This document shows positions 36,741 through 46,087 of a DNA stretch of 64,000 bases, in pieces (the first letter of the stretch is position 1; every line of letters starts with the position of its first letter). A model generated the notes under the pieces. That model did no database searches, was not told the DNA's origin, and saw nothing but the letters and a program-made list of their open reading frames with translations. The position numbers were made by a program, and so were the translations under genes. Origin of the DNA: Prosthecobacter vanneervenii (lineage in GTDB: Bacteria > Verrucomicrobiota > Verrucomicrobiia > Verrucomicrobiales > Verrucomicrobiaceae); assembly GCF_014203095.1 (NCBI RefSeq), contig NZ_JACHIG010000003.1, positions 124,001 to 188,000 of the forward strand, in the 5' to 3' direction.

Positions 36741-39700
36741 ATGTCGTTCCTTGCTCCTCGTCACATTCGTCGTGGTCAATGGCTTGCCCTAATCTTGATC
36801 GCAGGCCTTTTCCACGGAACCCGAAAGCTGTCCTGGGGAGCCCCGGACATGAACATTACCAAGGCCGTCTGGAAATCTCTGTATGGAGTCACTGACGCGC
36901 AGATCAATGATTCCGCCTGGCTGGCAAAAGACGATGACGGCGACGGCATGAGCAACAGCGCCGAAATCACTGCGGGCACCAATCCCTTTCAAGCAGGATC
37001 CATTCTCAAGATCAGCTCGATGACGATGCCAAACCCGACAACGGTCAGCATGACGATCCCTACTCAAACGGGAAAGCTCTACGTGCTGCAGTCTTCAAAC
37101 ACGCTGGCGAGCACCAACTGGTCTGCGATCACGCCGAATGTGCAGGTGATTGGCAATGGCGCAACGCAGACGCTGACTGCTCCAGCCTCCGGGACGAGCA
37201 CCTTCTACCGCGTGCTGGTGCAGGATGTCGACTCTTCAGGGGATCAGGTGGGTGACTGGGCCAAAAATCTGCTGGGCTACTCGGCTGGTGCGCCTATCGG
37301 ATCTCAATCCAGCTATGACCACACGACGCTGGCCACAAGCCTGCTGACGCAAAATGTGGTCAGCCTTAAAGCCACCGACTCGTCCACCACGCAGCCCTCA
37401 GATGCGACCACACCGGCAGGAGACGTAGGCATCATCACCATTACCCGCTCAGGCTACAATCTTCTGGCGCCGATCACGGTGCCCCTTAGCAAATCGGGCT
37501 CAGCCGTTGAAGGGGTGGATTATGCCACAGTTCCCTCTACCGTGACTTTCCCAGCCGGAGTCAACTCCGTGGACATCAAAATCACGCCAGTGTACAACGC
37601 CAACCGCCTGACTAGCTGCGCGATGACACTGACCGCAGGCCCCCCAGGGTCTGCCGGAGCTTCGGGAAATTACACCCTCAGCTCGCTCTCCATCAGCGCC
37701 GGGGTGACCATCAATCCTTCCGGCAATCCCACCGGCACGGGGCTTACTGGAAACTATTTCGTCGGAGCCAGCTCCACTTACAGCAGCAATGTGAATTTTG
37801 GCGGCAACACGGCGAGCTACACCTTCACCAAGCTGACAAGCACGACCGGAACGGCTGTCATCACCTATACCGGCACGACTGGATTTTCGACAACCTCACC
37901 CAACAACCGCGTCAACCTGACCTTCACCGCTGGTGCCCTCAGCGGAGGAACCTATGACGGCATCAAGACTATCACGGCCACATCCGGGCAGACGATCACA
38001 GTGTCTATTACCGGAGCGGCGGTCCCAAATTCCCAAGGCAGCAGCACCGCATGCGTGCTGAACCCTCCAGTGGTGACACGGCTGGATCCGACAGTTGCGT
38101 TCAGCTGGCTCTACGGCTCGCCAAACGGCACCAACCTGGTAGCGCAGGATAATTACTCCGTGGCGTGGGACGGCTACCTGGCACCTTCGACCGCCGGAAC
38201 GTATGTGTTTCAGCTGGATGCAGATGACAAAGCGCGTGTGCTTCTGGACACTGGCAGCGGACTGACTCAGATCCTGGAAAATGGCTGGGACACTGCGGCA
38301 ACAGGAACCTTCAAACAAAGCGGATCGTTCTCCCTGTCCATACCCGCAGCGCCCGCAAACCGCTACCATATCCGGGTGGAGTTTGTGGAAACCACCGGCA
38401 ATGCGAAGTGTAAATTTCAGTGGCAGATCAATGGTGGGACCTTTGCCAACATTCCAAGCACCAACATTTATACCAACAACACCGCCAGCACGGCGGGCTG
38501 GGCTGCCAGCTACTATGCCAACACCACTTTCACCGCGCCTGCGGCTGGAACACAGACGGACAGCGCCATTACAAACGGCAACAACGGCGACTGGGGAGCG
38601 GGCTCTCCTGATCCGCTTATTTTCCACAACTACTTCTGCTGCCGCTGGACAGGCCAGATACTACCACAGTACAGCGAGACCTACACAATCGTGGTGAATG
38701 CTGATGACACGGCCAAGCTGTGGATCAGCGGCCAACCAATGACGCTCAGGCGCCTGACAAACGACAGCCCAAGTGTCACTTATACCTATACGCAGAATTC
38801 ATCGACCAACGGCACTATTGTGCTGCCGTACACCAGCGCCGCCATCAACGTGGGGGATGTCATTCCGCTGAAATTCACAAGCGGTAATCTTAGCACGAGC
38901 TACAACATCTCCCTGCCTTACACGGTAACTGCGGTAACAGCGGGCACCAACTTTACCGTGGCTTTGACCGGCACGAGCCTGCCAGCCTCGGGCACAGGAA
39001 GTTGCTCCATCGACAGCAGCAACCTGCCGGTTGACTGGTCCGTTTACACAGGGGCAGACCGTTACGTTACCATCCCCCTTCAAGCAGGAGTTCTTTATGA
39101 CATCAAGCTGGAGACATGCGAGTTCACAAGCGCAGCCGGGGCAACGCTCTCATGGTACAGCCCGAGCCAGTCCAAGCAGGCCATTCCTACCGCCCGCCTT
39201 TTCCCAACGATGACCGGACAGACACCGCGCGCTGGTGATCCGCCAGCCGGGCCGCCAGCGATCACCAGCCCGACCAATCTGGTGACGATGCTTAACTCCG
39301 GTTCCCCCTTCAACCTGACACTCACCGCGAGCAACGGCGCAGGAAGCTTTACCGCAAGCGGCCTGCCGTCTTGGCTGACTCTTAGCAATGGCGTGCTTAG
39401 CGGCACCCCAACGCAAGCGGGCATTTATCAGTTTACGGTCACCGCCTCAAACGGAGCTGGCAGCACCAGCGCGGTGATCACCGTGCAGGTGGAGGACAGC
39501 GGCGGCCAGTTTACGCGTGAGCTCTGGACCACCGGGGTCGCCGGAGCCTCTCTGAATGACGTGCCATGGAGCACTGCTGCAACCACGACAAACACCATCA
39601 CGAGCGCCGAAGATAACACGACGAGCTATGGTGCGAACACAGGAGAAAGGCTGCGCGGATATTTCACCCCGACTGTGACCGGTAACTACTACTTCTGGCT

Positions 39701-42700
39701 CTCCGCCGCGAATGTAGCCGAATTGTGGATCTCCAATGATGAAGAGCCGGTGAACAAAGTGCGCCGAGCCTATGTGACAGGGCCTACCGGCACCTCCACC
39801 AGGACTTGGAATACAGCCACGAGTCAGAAATCCGGCTGGCTGTCGCTGATTGCAGGGCAGCCCTATTACATCGAGGTGCTGCACAACACCGGCGCCAGCG
39901 GCGCATCCAACAACCTCTCCGTAGGCTGGTATCTGGACCCGACAGGAAACTCCGCAGCGATCGCCAATGGCAGCGGACCAGCAGCAGCCACCACCGGCGG
40001 GGTAATGCCAGGCTATGTGCTTTCGCCATGGGATAATCCTCCGACCACCACCACACCGGGCACACTCTACATTACCAACCTGCAGGGGGCCGCCGGCCTC
40101 TCTGGCATCACGGGCAGTGGTGGAGCATTTATCCGAGTCAGCGGCTCCACAGGGGTGGTGCATGTGAACTATGCTGGTCTGACCTCAGGAAGCACCTCGC
40201 GCAAAATCTATGCAGCTCAGACTGGAGGAAACCCACCCGTAGTGCTGTTTGATTTCGACGCCCAGGACCGCAACTATCCCACGCAACGCACCTCGGACGG
40301 CGGATACACCTGGAACATGCAGGCCTCTGATCTCACTGCGCTGGCCAACGGCACCGTGTTTGTGAGCATTGCCACCGTGAACAATACTGGGGGCGAACTC
40401 ACGGGCACCTTCGGGCTTGTGCCAGGCTCCCAGACAGCACCGGCGCTGCCCAGCTACCCGTCATGGACTGATGACCATGCCACTGACGCAGGTGCCGTGC
40501 GCTTTCTGACCCAAGCCACCTTTGGGCCCAGCCCGAGTGACATCACTTATGTGGAGGCCAACGGCTACCGGAACTGGATTGAAAATCAGTTTGGCCTGAC
40601 CGCCACGCGCAATGTGCCCTACATCCTGGCTAATCTGAGCAACGACCCTCAGAATCCCTACCCGAGCTCGCTGTTTTTCAACTCGTGGTGGAAAAACTCG
40701 GTCACAGCATCAGATCAGCTGCGTCAGCGAGTCGCCTTTGCGCTCAGCGAGATTCTGGTGGTGTCAGATGTAGGGCCGCTGAACAACAACGGACGCATCC
40801 TGGCCGATTACTATGACAACCTTGTGGACTCCTGCTTTGGCAACTACCGGGATATTTTAAAGCAAGTGACGCTGACGCCGGCCATGGGGCTGTACCTGGA
40901 CATGCTCCAAAACGACATTGGAAACGACTCCACAGGCATTCATCCCAATGAGAACTATGCGCGTGAAATCATGCAGCTCTTTTCCATCGGCCTGTACCGC
41001 CTGTGGCCAGATGGCTCTCTCATCCTGGACTCGAGCGGCAATGCGGTGCCCACCTATGACCAGTCCGTGATCACCGGCATGGCGCGTGTGTTTACAGGAT
41101 GGACCTGGGGACAGGCCATGAGCGGAGGCAGGCTGCCGACCAACTTTTACCCCAGCAGCAACTACCTTGATCCGATGGTGCTCGTGCCTTCGCATCATGA
41201 GCCGGGTAAAAAGATCCTGCTCGACAATGTGGTGATCCCGCCTGTGACCGTCTCGTTTGTGAACGACTACTCCCGCGATCCTAATCCCAACCCGATCACG
41301 ATCCAGTCCACGGACCCAGTGCTAGGAGCCGGAAACCTTGTATCCACCTCGATCACCAATTCCTATGATCTGAACGGCCTGCGTGACCTGGAGTCGGCAC
41401 TGGACAGCATCATCAACAACTCAGCGATTGGCCCTTACATCTGCCGCCAGCTCATCCAGCGGCTCGTCACCAGCAATCCGAAACCAGAATACGTTCATCG
41501 AGTGGTGCGTGCGTTCAATGGCGAGCGCAACGTGGACGGCGTGGCAACTGGTGTGCGTGGAGACATGAAGGAAGTCATCCGGGCCATCCTGCTGGACTAT
41601 GAAGCGCGGAGCACCACGGCGGCAGCTAACGTGGGCTTTGGCAAACAGCGCGAGCCGCTGCTGCGCCTGACCGGACCTGCGCGTACTTTCCCGGCCACTG
41701 GGTTTGCCGGATCCACCTACCGCCAGCTCGGCTACCAGCAGATCCTGATCACCACGCCTACAGCACACAAGCTGACCAACGGAGACACCATTTTGCTCGA
41801 CACCTTTGTGGATGGCGGGGCATCCACCACGAATCTGCCCAGCGTGGGCGGGTACACAGTGGCCAATACAACGCCGAGCTACAGCACTGTGAGCTCCAGC
41901 GGGGTGGTCACGATCAACTCTCCAGGCTTCCAGGCGGGAGATACAGTAACGATGCAGTTCACCTCAGGCACTCTTGGCACCACTTCTCCCTACAATACTG
42001 TGCGCACTTATTCGGTGGTTACCGCCACAACGACCAGTTTCACAGTCAACATTGGGGCCAACAGTGTCAGCGGCAATCCTTCCGGGAACGCCTTCCTGCC
42101 GAACAATTTCACCGTCAACACCACCGGCATCAGCACGCCGAACTATAATGGGGTAACCAACACCGTTACCATCACCGCCTCAGGCTATATTGCCGGACAT
42201 CAGCTATATGTGAAATTTTTCAACGGCAGCCTGGCAGGAGCGGGCTACGACGGTGTTTACACAATCACCTCGGCGACATCCAGCAATTTCACCATCACTC
42301 TGCCGGGGAGCCCGCCAGCGACGAGCAGTGGCACGGCCTACATCCCGCGGTTTACTGGCGGCTACAACATCACCACAGCCAGCAACGTCTCGACCATCAG
42401 TCTTCAGACCAACGGCAATCATAATCTCAATGTCGGCGATTCTGTGTGGATCGACATTCTGGTGGCCAACAGCCCCACAGCCGCACCAAGCCAGGTGTAC
42501 ACCGTTGCCAGCGTGCCACGTCCCAACCAGTTCACTGTGACCACAACGCCGGCGGTGACGAATGGCTCTCAGAGCACTTCGGGCCAGGCCGTCTATCCGT
42601 TGTCCATCGCCCAGTGGACGCGCTCAGGAAACTGCACCGTGCAGCTGGGCACGTGGAACATGGGCTACAGTCAGAATGACCTGACGCAAACCCCGCTGGC

Positions 42701-43157
42701 CTCCACAACTGTCTTCAACTTCTTCTATCCTGACTATCATTACCCGGGAGCCATGGCCAGCGCAGGCATGACGGTGCCGGAATTCCAACTGACGAACGAC
42801 TCCAATACAATGAATCTGACCAACACGGTAACGGGTGGATTCCTGAGCGGCGGCAACACCTACGGTTTCCAGAGCTTCCGTAGTGGCGGCGGCTCCATCC
42901 CGATGGATATCAGCCCCTATATGACGGCGGGACAGACGAGTGACGCCGCCATTCCCACGCTGGTGGACACCCTGGCCACACGACTGATCGGAGGAGCACT
43001 GAACTCAACGGCACGCACGGCCATCATCAACTATGTGGCCAACACCACCAACTTCCCCTACACCACAGGCAGCCCAACCACGACGCAGATGCGTGATCGT
43101 GTGCGCGCGATCATTCATCTCATCGTCACATCCGCCGAATACGCGATCCAGAAGTAA
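36741..43157 (+). CDS. Giant secreted multi-domain DUF1800 protein with nested beta modules
   Basis: A 2138-residue secreted protein. After a signal peptide (about 1-34) it has a Ca-binding thrombospondin-3-like loop (DDDGDGMSNSAE, about 64-75), a Calx-beta-like domain (207-310), a first PA14 (about 333-590), a second PA14 (592-830), an Ig-like/cadherin-type domain (835-925; SGLPSWLTLSNGVLSGTP), a third PA14-like domain (925-1080), a linker beta domain, and DUF1800 (about 1265-2130; RFLTQATFGPS, NENYAREIMQLFSIGLY, TTVFNFFYPDYHYPG). Similar beta modules appear to be inserted in both PA14 domains and in DUF1800. DUF1800 proteins are paired with DUF1501 proteins, here 6 bases downstream; the activity is unknown. 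It is probably surface or extracellular. Confidence 0.9.
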   Translation: MSFLAPRHIRRGQWLALILIAGLFHGTRKLSWGAPDMNITKAVWKSLYGVTDAQINDSAWLAKDDDGDGMSNSAEITAGTNPFQAGSILKISSMTMPNPTTVSMTIPTQTGKLYVLQSSNTLASTNWSAITPNVQVIGNGATQTLTAPASGTSTFYRVLVQDVDSSGDQVGDWAKNLLGYSAGAPIGSQSSYDHTTLATSLLTQNVVSLKATDSSTTQPSDATTPAGDVGIITITRSGYNLLAPITVPLSKSGSAVEGVDYATVPSTVTFPAGVNSVDIKITPVYNANRLTSCAMTLTAGPPGSAGASGNYTLSSLSISAGVTINPSGNPTGTGLTGNYFVGASSTYSSNVNFGGNTASYTFTKLTSTTGTAVITYTGTTGFSTTSPNNRVNLTFTAGALSGGTYDGIKTITATSGQTITVSITGAAVPNSQGSSTACVLNPPVVTRLDPTVAFSWLYGSPNGTNLVAQDNYSVAWDGYLAPSTAGTYVFQLDADDKARVLLDTGSGLTQILENGWDTAATGTFKQSGSFSLSIPAAPANRYHIRVEFVETTGNAKCKFQWQINGGTFANIPSTNIYTNNTASTAGWAASYYANTTFTAPAAGTQTDSAITNGNNGDWGAGSPDPLIFHNYFCCRWTGQILPQYSETYTIVVNADDTAKLWISGQPMTLRRLTNDSPSVTYTYTQNSSTNGTIVLPYTSAAINVGDVIPLKFTSGNLSTSYNISLPYTVTAVTAGTNFTVALTGTSLPASGTGSCSIDSSNLPVDWSVYTGADRYVTIPLQAGVLYDIKLETCEFTSAAGATLSWYSPSQSKQAIPTARLFPTMTGQTPRAGDPPAGPPAITSPTNLVTMLNSGSPFNLTLTASNGAGSFTASGLPSWLTLSNGVLSGTPTQAGIYQFTVTASNGAGSTSAVITVQVEDSGGQFTRELWTTGVAGASLNDVPWSTAATTTNTITSAEDNTTSYGANTGERLRGYFTPTVTGNYYFWLSAANVAELWISNDEEPVNKVRRAYVTGPTGTSTRTWNTATSQKSGWLSLIAGQPYYIEVLHNTGASGASNNLSVGWYLDPTGNSAAIANGSGPAAATTGGVMPGYVLSPWDNPPTTTTPGTLYITNLQGAAGLSGITGSGGAFIRVSGSTGVVHVNYAGLTSGSTSRKIYAAQTGGNPPVVLFDFDAQDRNYPTQRTSDGGYTWNMQASDLTALANGTVFVSIATVNNTGGELTGTFGLVPGSQTAPALPSYPSWTDDHATDAGAVRFLTQATFGPSPSDITYVEANGYRNWIENQFGLTATRNVPYILANLSNDPQNPYPSSLFFNSWWKNSVTASDQLRQRVAFALSEILVVSDVGPLNNNGRILADYYDNLVDSCFGNYRDILKQVTLTPAMGLYLDMLQNDIGNDSTGIHPNENYAREIMQLFSIGLYRLWPDGSLILDSSGNAVPTYDQSVITGMARVFTGWTWGQAMSGGRLPTNFYPSSNYLDPMVLVPSHHEPGKKILLDNVVIPPVTVSFVNDYSRDPNPNPITIQSTDPVLGAGNLVSTSITNSYDLNGLRDLESALDSIINNSAIGPYICRQLIQRLVTSNPKPEYVHRVVRAFNGERNVDGVATGVRGDMKEVIRAILLDYEARSTTAAANVGFGKQREPLLRLTGPARTFPATGFAGSTYRQLGYQQILITTPTAHKLTNGDTILLDTFVDGGASTTNLPSVGGYTVANTTPSYSTVSSSGVVTINSPGFQAGDTVTMQFTSGTLGTTSPYNTVRTYSVVTATTTSFTVNIGANSVSGNPSGNAFLPNNFTVNTTGISTPNYNGVTNTVTITASGYIAGHQLYVKFFNGSLAGAGYDGVYTITSATSSNFTITLPGSPPATSSGTAYIPRFTGGYNITTASNVSTISLQTNGNHNLNVGDSVWIDILVANSPTAAPSQVYTVASVPRPNQFTVTTTPAVTNGSQSTSGQAVYPLSIAQWTRSGNCTVQLGTWNMGYSQNDLTQTPLASTTVFNFFYPDYHYPGAMASAGMTVPEFQLTNDSNTMNLTNTVTGGFLSGGNTYGFQSFRSGGGSIPMDISPYMTAGQTSDAAIPTLVDTLATRLIGGALNSTARTAIINYVANTTNFPYTTGSPTTTQMRDRVRAIIHLIVTSAEYAIQK
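37805..38060 (+). repeat. Nested beta module A, inside the first PA14 domain
   Basis: Residues about 355-440 interrupt the PA14 fold between its first strand (GLTGNYFVG) and the usual continuation (VVTRLDPTVAFSW). The inserted part carries VNLTFTAGALSGGTYDGIK and TITVSITGAAV, the same strand pattern as the other modules in this protein. Confidence 0.6.
38750..39030 (+). repeat. Nested beta module B, inside the second PA14 domain
   Basis: Residues about 670-764 interrupt the second PA14 between DDTAKLWISGQP and PVDWSVYTGADRYVTIPL, which would otherwise be adjacent. The insert has NVGDVIPLKFTSGNL and YTVTAVTAGTNFTVALTG, matching modules A, D and E. Confidence 0.6.
41733..42597 (+). repeat. Four tandem beta modules (C-F) inside the DUF1800 domain
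   Basis: Residues about 1665-1953 separate two normally close DUF1800 parts (REPLLRLTGPART and the TTVFNFFYPDY region). Four units can be read: C from 41733, D from about 41901, E from about 42152 and F from about 42383. Shared pattern: a strand ending in HxL or GF/GY, then xxGD/GHxVxxxF, then a Tyr-containing TVxxV strand and a FTV strand. Confidence 0.6.
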
Positions 43158-43163
43158 CTCCGT

Positions 43164-44717
43164 ATGAACAAGCCACTTCACGCCCCATTCATTCCGCGTC
43201 GCAGATTCCTGCAGCGCTACATTCCGGCAGCCATTGGCCTCGGCGCTCTTGGAAATTCGCTCCGCGATCTCAAGCTCATGGGTTCAGCCATGGCGGCCGG
43301 TTCATTCTCCGACTACAAGGCGCTCATCTGCGTCTTCCTGAATGGCGGGAATGACTCGAACAACCTGATCATTCCGACGCAGGCTGCCGACTGGGCCAAC
43401 TACAGCGCCGGACGTGGCGCACCGCTGGCCATCCCCAACACGGATGGAAGCGGAGCGACAGCGCTGGCGCTCAACTCACGAAACGGCACAAACGGATATC
43501 CAGCCAGCGACGGCCGCACTTATGGATTCCATCCAGCCATGGCGGAACTGGCCACCCACTTTAACAACGGCATCGTGGCACCCGTGTTCAATCTAGGCAC
43601 GCTGAGCTTTCCACTGACCAAAGCGCAATACTCCGGCAAATCAGTGCCCAAACCGCCGCAACTTTTCTCCCACAGCGATCAGCAAACTCAGTGGCAGACC
43701 TCGCTGCCTGACCAGCCGTCTGTCAGCGGATGGGCCGGAAGACTGGCGGACTTGTTCTCTTCTCCTCCGGACGTGAACTCAGGGGGACAGGTTTCCATGG
43801 CAGTGACAGTGGCCGGCTCCAACATTTTTGAAGTGGGAACGCAGAATTATGCGCCGCAATATGCCATCACCACCAGCGGCGCAGTGCAGCTGAGCAGCGT
43901 CAGTGGCAACAGGCAGAGTGCCATGCAGTCCATCCTGAATGCTGACAAGCTCTCCGCCGATCTGCAGACCAAAGCTTATGCAGGCGTGCTGGACCACGCC
44001 ATCGCCGAGGCCAACATTCTAAGCACGGCGCTCACGGCTCAGGGAACCCCCACCTGGTTCAGCCGTTTCCCAACGTCGATCACCACTCCGAACGGCGGTT
44101 CCACCTTCACCTCCTCCCTCATGTCACAGATGAAAATGGTGGTGCGCCTCATCGAACTGGGGAGCAAGTCCGTGGCCAGTGGAGGTCTGGGCATGAAGCG
44201 GCAGGTTTTCTTCATCCAGGTGGGAGGCTATGACACGCACACCAACCAAACCAACAATGCCGGCCAGAGCACCACGAACAACGCCAACGTCATCATCGGT
44301 GGCCAGGCCAACCTGCTGGCGGAGCTGAGCAAGACTCTGAATGCGCTCATTCTCTCACTTCAGGATATTGATACTCTCCGTGGCGCCGGATCGAGCCTGG
44401 TGAATTCTGTCACTGCTTTTACTGCGAGCGACTTTGCCCGCACCTTCCCCACCAATGGATCGGGCAGCGATCACGGCTGGGGCGGACACCACCTTGTCAT
44501 TGGCGGGGCGGTCAAAGGTGGGGCCACGTATGGCAAGTTTCCCACCCTGGCGGTGAACGGTCCGGATGACACTGGCATCGGGCGCTGGATTCCCACCACC
44601 TCTGTGGATCAATACTCCGCCACGCTGGCATCCTGGTTTGGGGTGGACTCCTCAAACATCAACACCATTTTCCCCAACCTAGGCCGCTTCTCCTCCTCCA
44701 ACCTTGGCTTCATCTGA
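43164..44717 (+). CDS. DUF1501 domain protein
   Basis: A 517-residue exported protein with a Tat-like start (RRRFLQR at 12-18 and a hydrophobic run after it), followed by a DUF1501 domain, an alkaline-phosphatase-superfamily-like fold. Visible blocks are LICVFLNGGNDSNNLIIP (about 54-71), GFHPAMAELATHFNNG, QVFFIQVGGYDTHTNQ and the metal-site-like FARTFPTNGSGSDHGWGGHH near the C-terminus. DUF1501 and DUF1800 genes occur together in many PVC bacteria and their combined role is unknown. The 6-base gap after the DUF1800 gene indicates co-transcription. The ATG at 43164 gives the twin-arginine start. Confidence 0.93.
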   Translation: MNKPLHAPFIPRRRFLQRYIPAAIGLGALGNSLRDLKLMGSAMAAGSFSDYKALICVFLNGGNDSNNLIIPTQAADWANYSAGRGAPLAIPNTDGSGATALALNSRNGTNGYPASDGRTYGFHPAMAELATHFNNGIVAPVFNLGTLSFPLTKAQYSGKSVPKPPQLFSHSDQQTQWQTSLPDQPSVSGWAGRLADLFSSPPDVNSGGQVSMAVTVAGSNIFEVGTQNYAPQYAITTSGAVQLSSVSGNRQSAMQSILNADKLSADLQTKAYAGVLDHAIAEANILSTALTAQGTPTWFSRFPTSITTPNGGSTFTSSLMSQMKMVVRLIELGSKSVASGGLGMKRQVFFIQVGGYDTHTNQTNNAGQSTTNNANVIIGGQANLLAELSKTLNALILSLQDIDTLRGAGSSLVNSVTAFTASDFARTFPTNGSGSDHGWGGHHLVIGGAVKGGATYGKFPTLAVNGPDDTGIGRWIPTTSVDQYSATLASWFGVDSSNINTIFPNLGRFSSSNLGFI

Positions 44718-44745
44718 GTCGGAACCGGACGAGCAACCTGCACAC

Positions 44746-45228
44746 ATGATGAGACGCCCAAAAGTGCTTTGGATCTCCGGATTGCTGCTGCTGGTGGCCA
44801 CTGCCTGCTGGCTGCTGATGCACTTCAGCAAGAGACCTGATAGCAAGCCTGCAACGATAACGCCTGCGCCCGTGGTGACCAATCCACAGCCACAGCCCGC
44901 AGTCGCCCCCCAGCAGGTAGACACCGGGCTCGAAAACGAGGCGGCATCGGATGTCCAACGAATCACGCGCGTGCTGCGAGATTACCGTACGATTGCGGGA
45001 GACAACCCGATCGGCTCCAATGCCGAGATTGTGCAGGCACTCTCAGGTGACAACATCAAGCAGGCCAAGATTCTGCCTCCGGACATGCCCCTGAATGGGA
45101 ACGGCGAACTGGTGGACCGCTGGGGAACACCCTACTTTTTTCATCAACTCTCCCGCACCAGCATGGAGATCCGCTCCGCAGGCTCCGACCGGCGCATGTG
45201 GACGAGCGACGATGTTTTCACCCGTTAA
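44746..45228 (+). CDS. Single-pass membrane protein with GspG-like C-terminal domain
   Basis: A 160-residue protein with an N-terminal transmembrane helix (about 8-25), a Pro-rich linker and a C-terminal region ending GELVDRWGTPYFFHQLS then GSDRRMWTSDDVF. The end resembles the C-terminal beta strands of type II secretion major pseudopilins (GspG: WG-PY, SxGxDG-xGTxDDI). The prepilin cleavage motif is absent, so it is probably not a pilin itself. A longer frame starts at a TTG inside the DUF1501 gene (44704); the ATG at 44746 (followed by another ATG) is more credible. Its last 11 bases overlap the convergent DNRLRE gene. Confidence 0.72.
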   Translation: MMRRPKVLWISGLLLLVATACWLLMHFSKRPDSKPATITPAPVVTNPQPQPAVAPQQVDTGLENEAASDVQRITRVLRDYRTIAGDNPIGSNAEIVQALSGDNIKQAKILPPDMPLNGNGELVDRWGTPYFFHQLSRTSMEIRSAGSDRRMWTSDDVFTR

Positions 45229-46018
45229 ACACCGCGCGATCTTTGCGACGACATGCGCATGCCGCCACGCACCCGATAAGGATGAAGAGTAGTTTACCCG
45301 GCTCAGGTGCAGACTGAAACGTCACCGTCAAGGTTGGGGCGGGAATACTGCCTCCAGGCTGCTCACTGGAGGCAAAACGCCGGGCGGTACCAGCCACGTT
45401 TTCACTCTCGCTGATGAGCGCAAAGCCATAATTGGACGACGGAGAATTCAGCCATGACTGCACATCACTGACCAAGTCTGGAGATGACCCCCAAAGATAA
45501 AGCCCGACGTCTCCAACAGAGGTTGTAGCACTGGGAGCACTGGCAAAGTCCGCACCAATCTGCCCTCCTGGTGTGGCCCAATTGGCACCCGTCGTATTGA
45601 AATGCAGTTCTCCCCATGTAGTGTCTCCAGTGGCTGCCGGAGAGCCTGTCACAGCGCCACCAGAGCCTTCAGTCCAGTTTTGCAGGACGCGGTAGAGGCT
45701 GAAGTCAGAATTCACCGGGCCACCGTGCTGATCAGGATCTGGACGACGTGTGACGTAAAGCGCCACCTGCACGGAGGTGACGATGGCATCTGCCGGAATG
45801 CCGCTGAGATCAAAACTGAAAAGCGCCCGTGAATTGGAAAACTGCTGATTGGTGCCTGAAACAAGTGTGGTGCCACCCAGATTGTAGTCGGGATGATTTT
45901 GGTAAATGGAGGTGTCTGACACCGCCGTGGTGACAAAAGTAGCGCAGAACGCCGGCACGGCATGCAGCACGAGCATCAGCAGGCTCGGGATGGCAAAACG
46001 TGTTATCAAGGCATTCAT
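45218..46018 (-). CDS. Secreted DNRLRE-domain protein with PEP-CTERM-like anchor
   Basis: A 266-residue protein with a signal peptide (1-25) and a DNRLRE domain (about 28-235) recognised by DTSIYQNHPDYNLGGTTLVSG in part, RALFSFDLSGIPADA, WTEGSGG, TWGELHF, VQSWLNSPSSNYGFALIS and ARRFASSE. DNRLRE domains are beta-sandwich modules thought to bind carbohydrate. The end SAPEPGKLLFILIGCVAACACRRKD has the PEP motif, hydrophobic helix and Arg cluster of a PEP-CTERM exosortase signal. It is a stand-alone version of the DNRLRE domain in the next gene upstream, and is probably co-expressed with it. Confidence 0.83.
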   Translation of the reverse strand: MNALITRFAIPSLLMLVLHAVPAFCATFVTTAVSDTSIYQNHPDYNLGGTTLVSGTNQQFSNSRALFSFDLSGIPADAIVTSVQVALYVTRRPDPDQHGGPVNSDFSLYRVLQNWTEGSGGAVTGSPAATGDTTWGELHFNTTGANWATPGGQIGADFASAPSATTSVGDVGLYLWGSSPDLVSDVQSWLNSPSSNYGFALISESENVAGTARRFASSEQPGGSIPAPTLTVTFQSAPEPGKLLFILIGCVAACACRRKDRAVFNG

Positions 46019-46087
46019 GTGGCAGGCGGCATCATTGCAATAGAATAAGGTAGTGCGTGCCCACTTGCTATCAATGCAGAATCAAGG

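Noticed and set aside
41733-42597. Repeated Thr/Ser-rich sequence as a DNA repeat or CRISPR-like array
   Set aside because: Similarity is at protein level, the units are long and diverged, and there are no identical short repeats with spacers.
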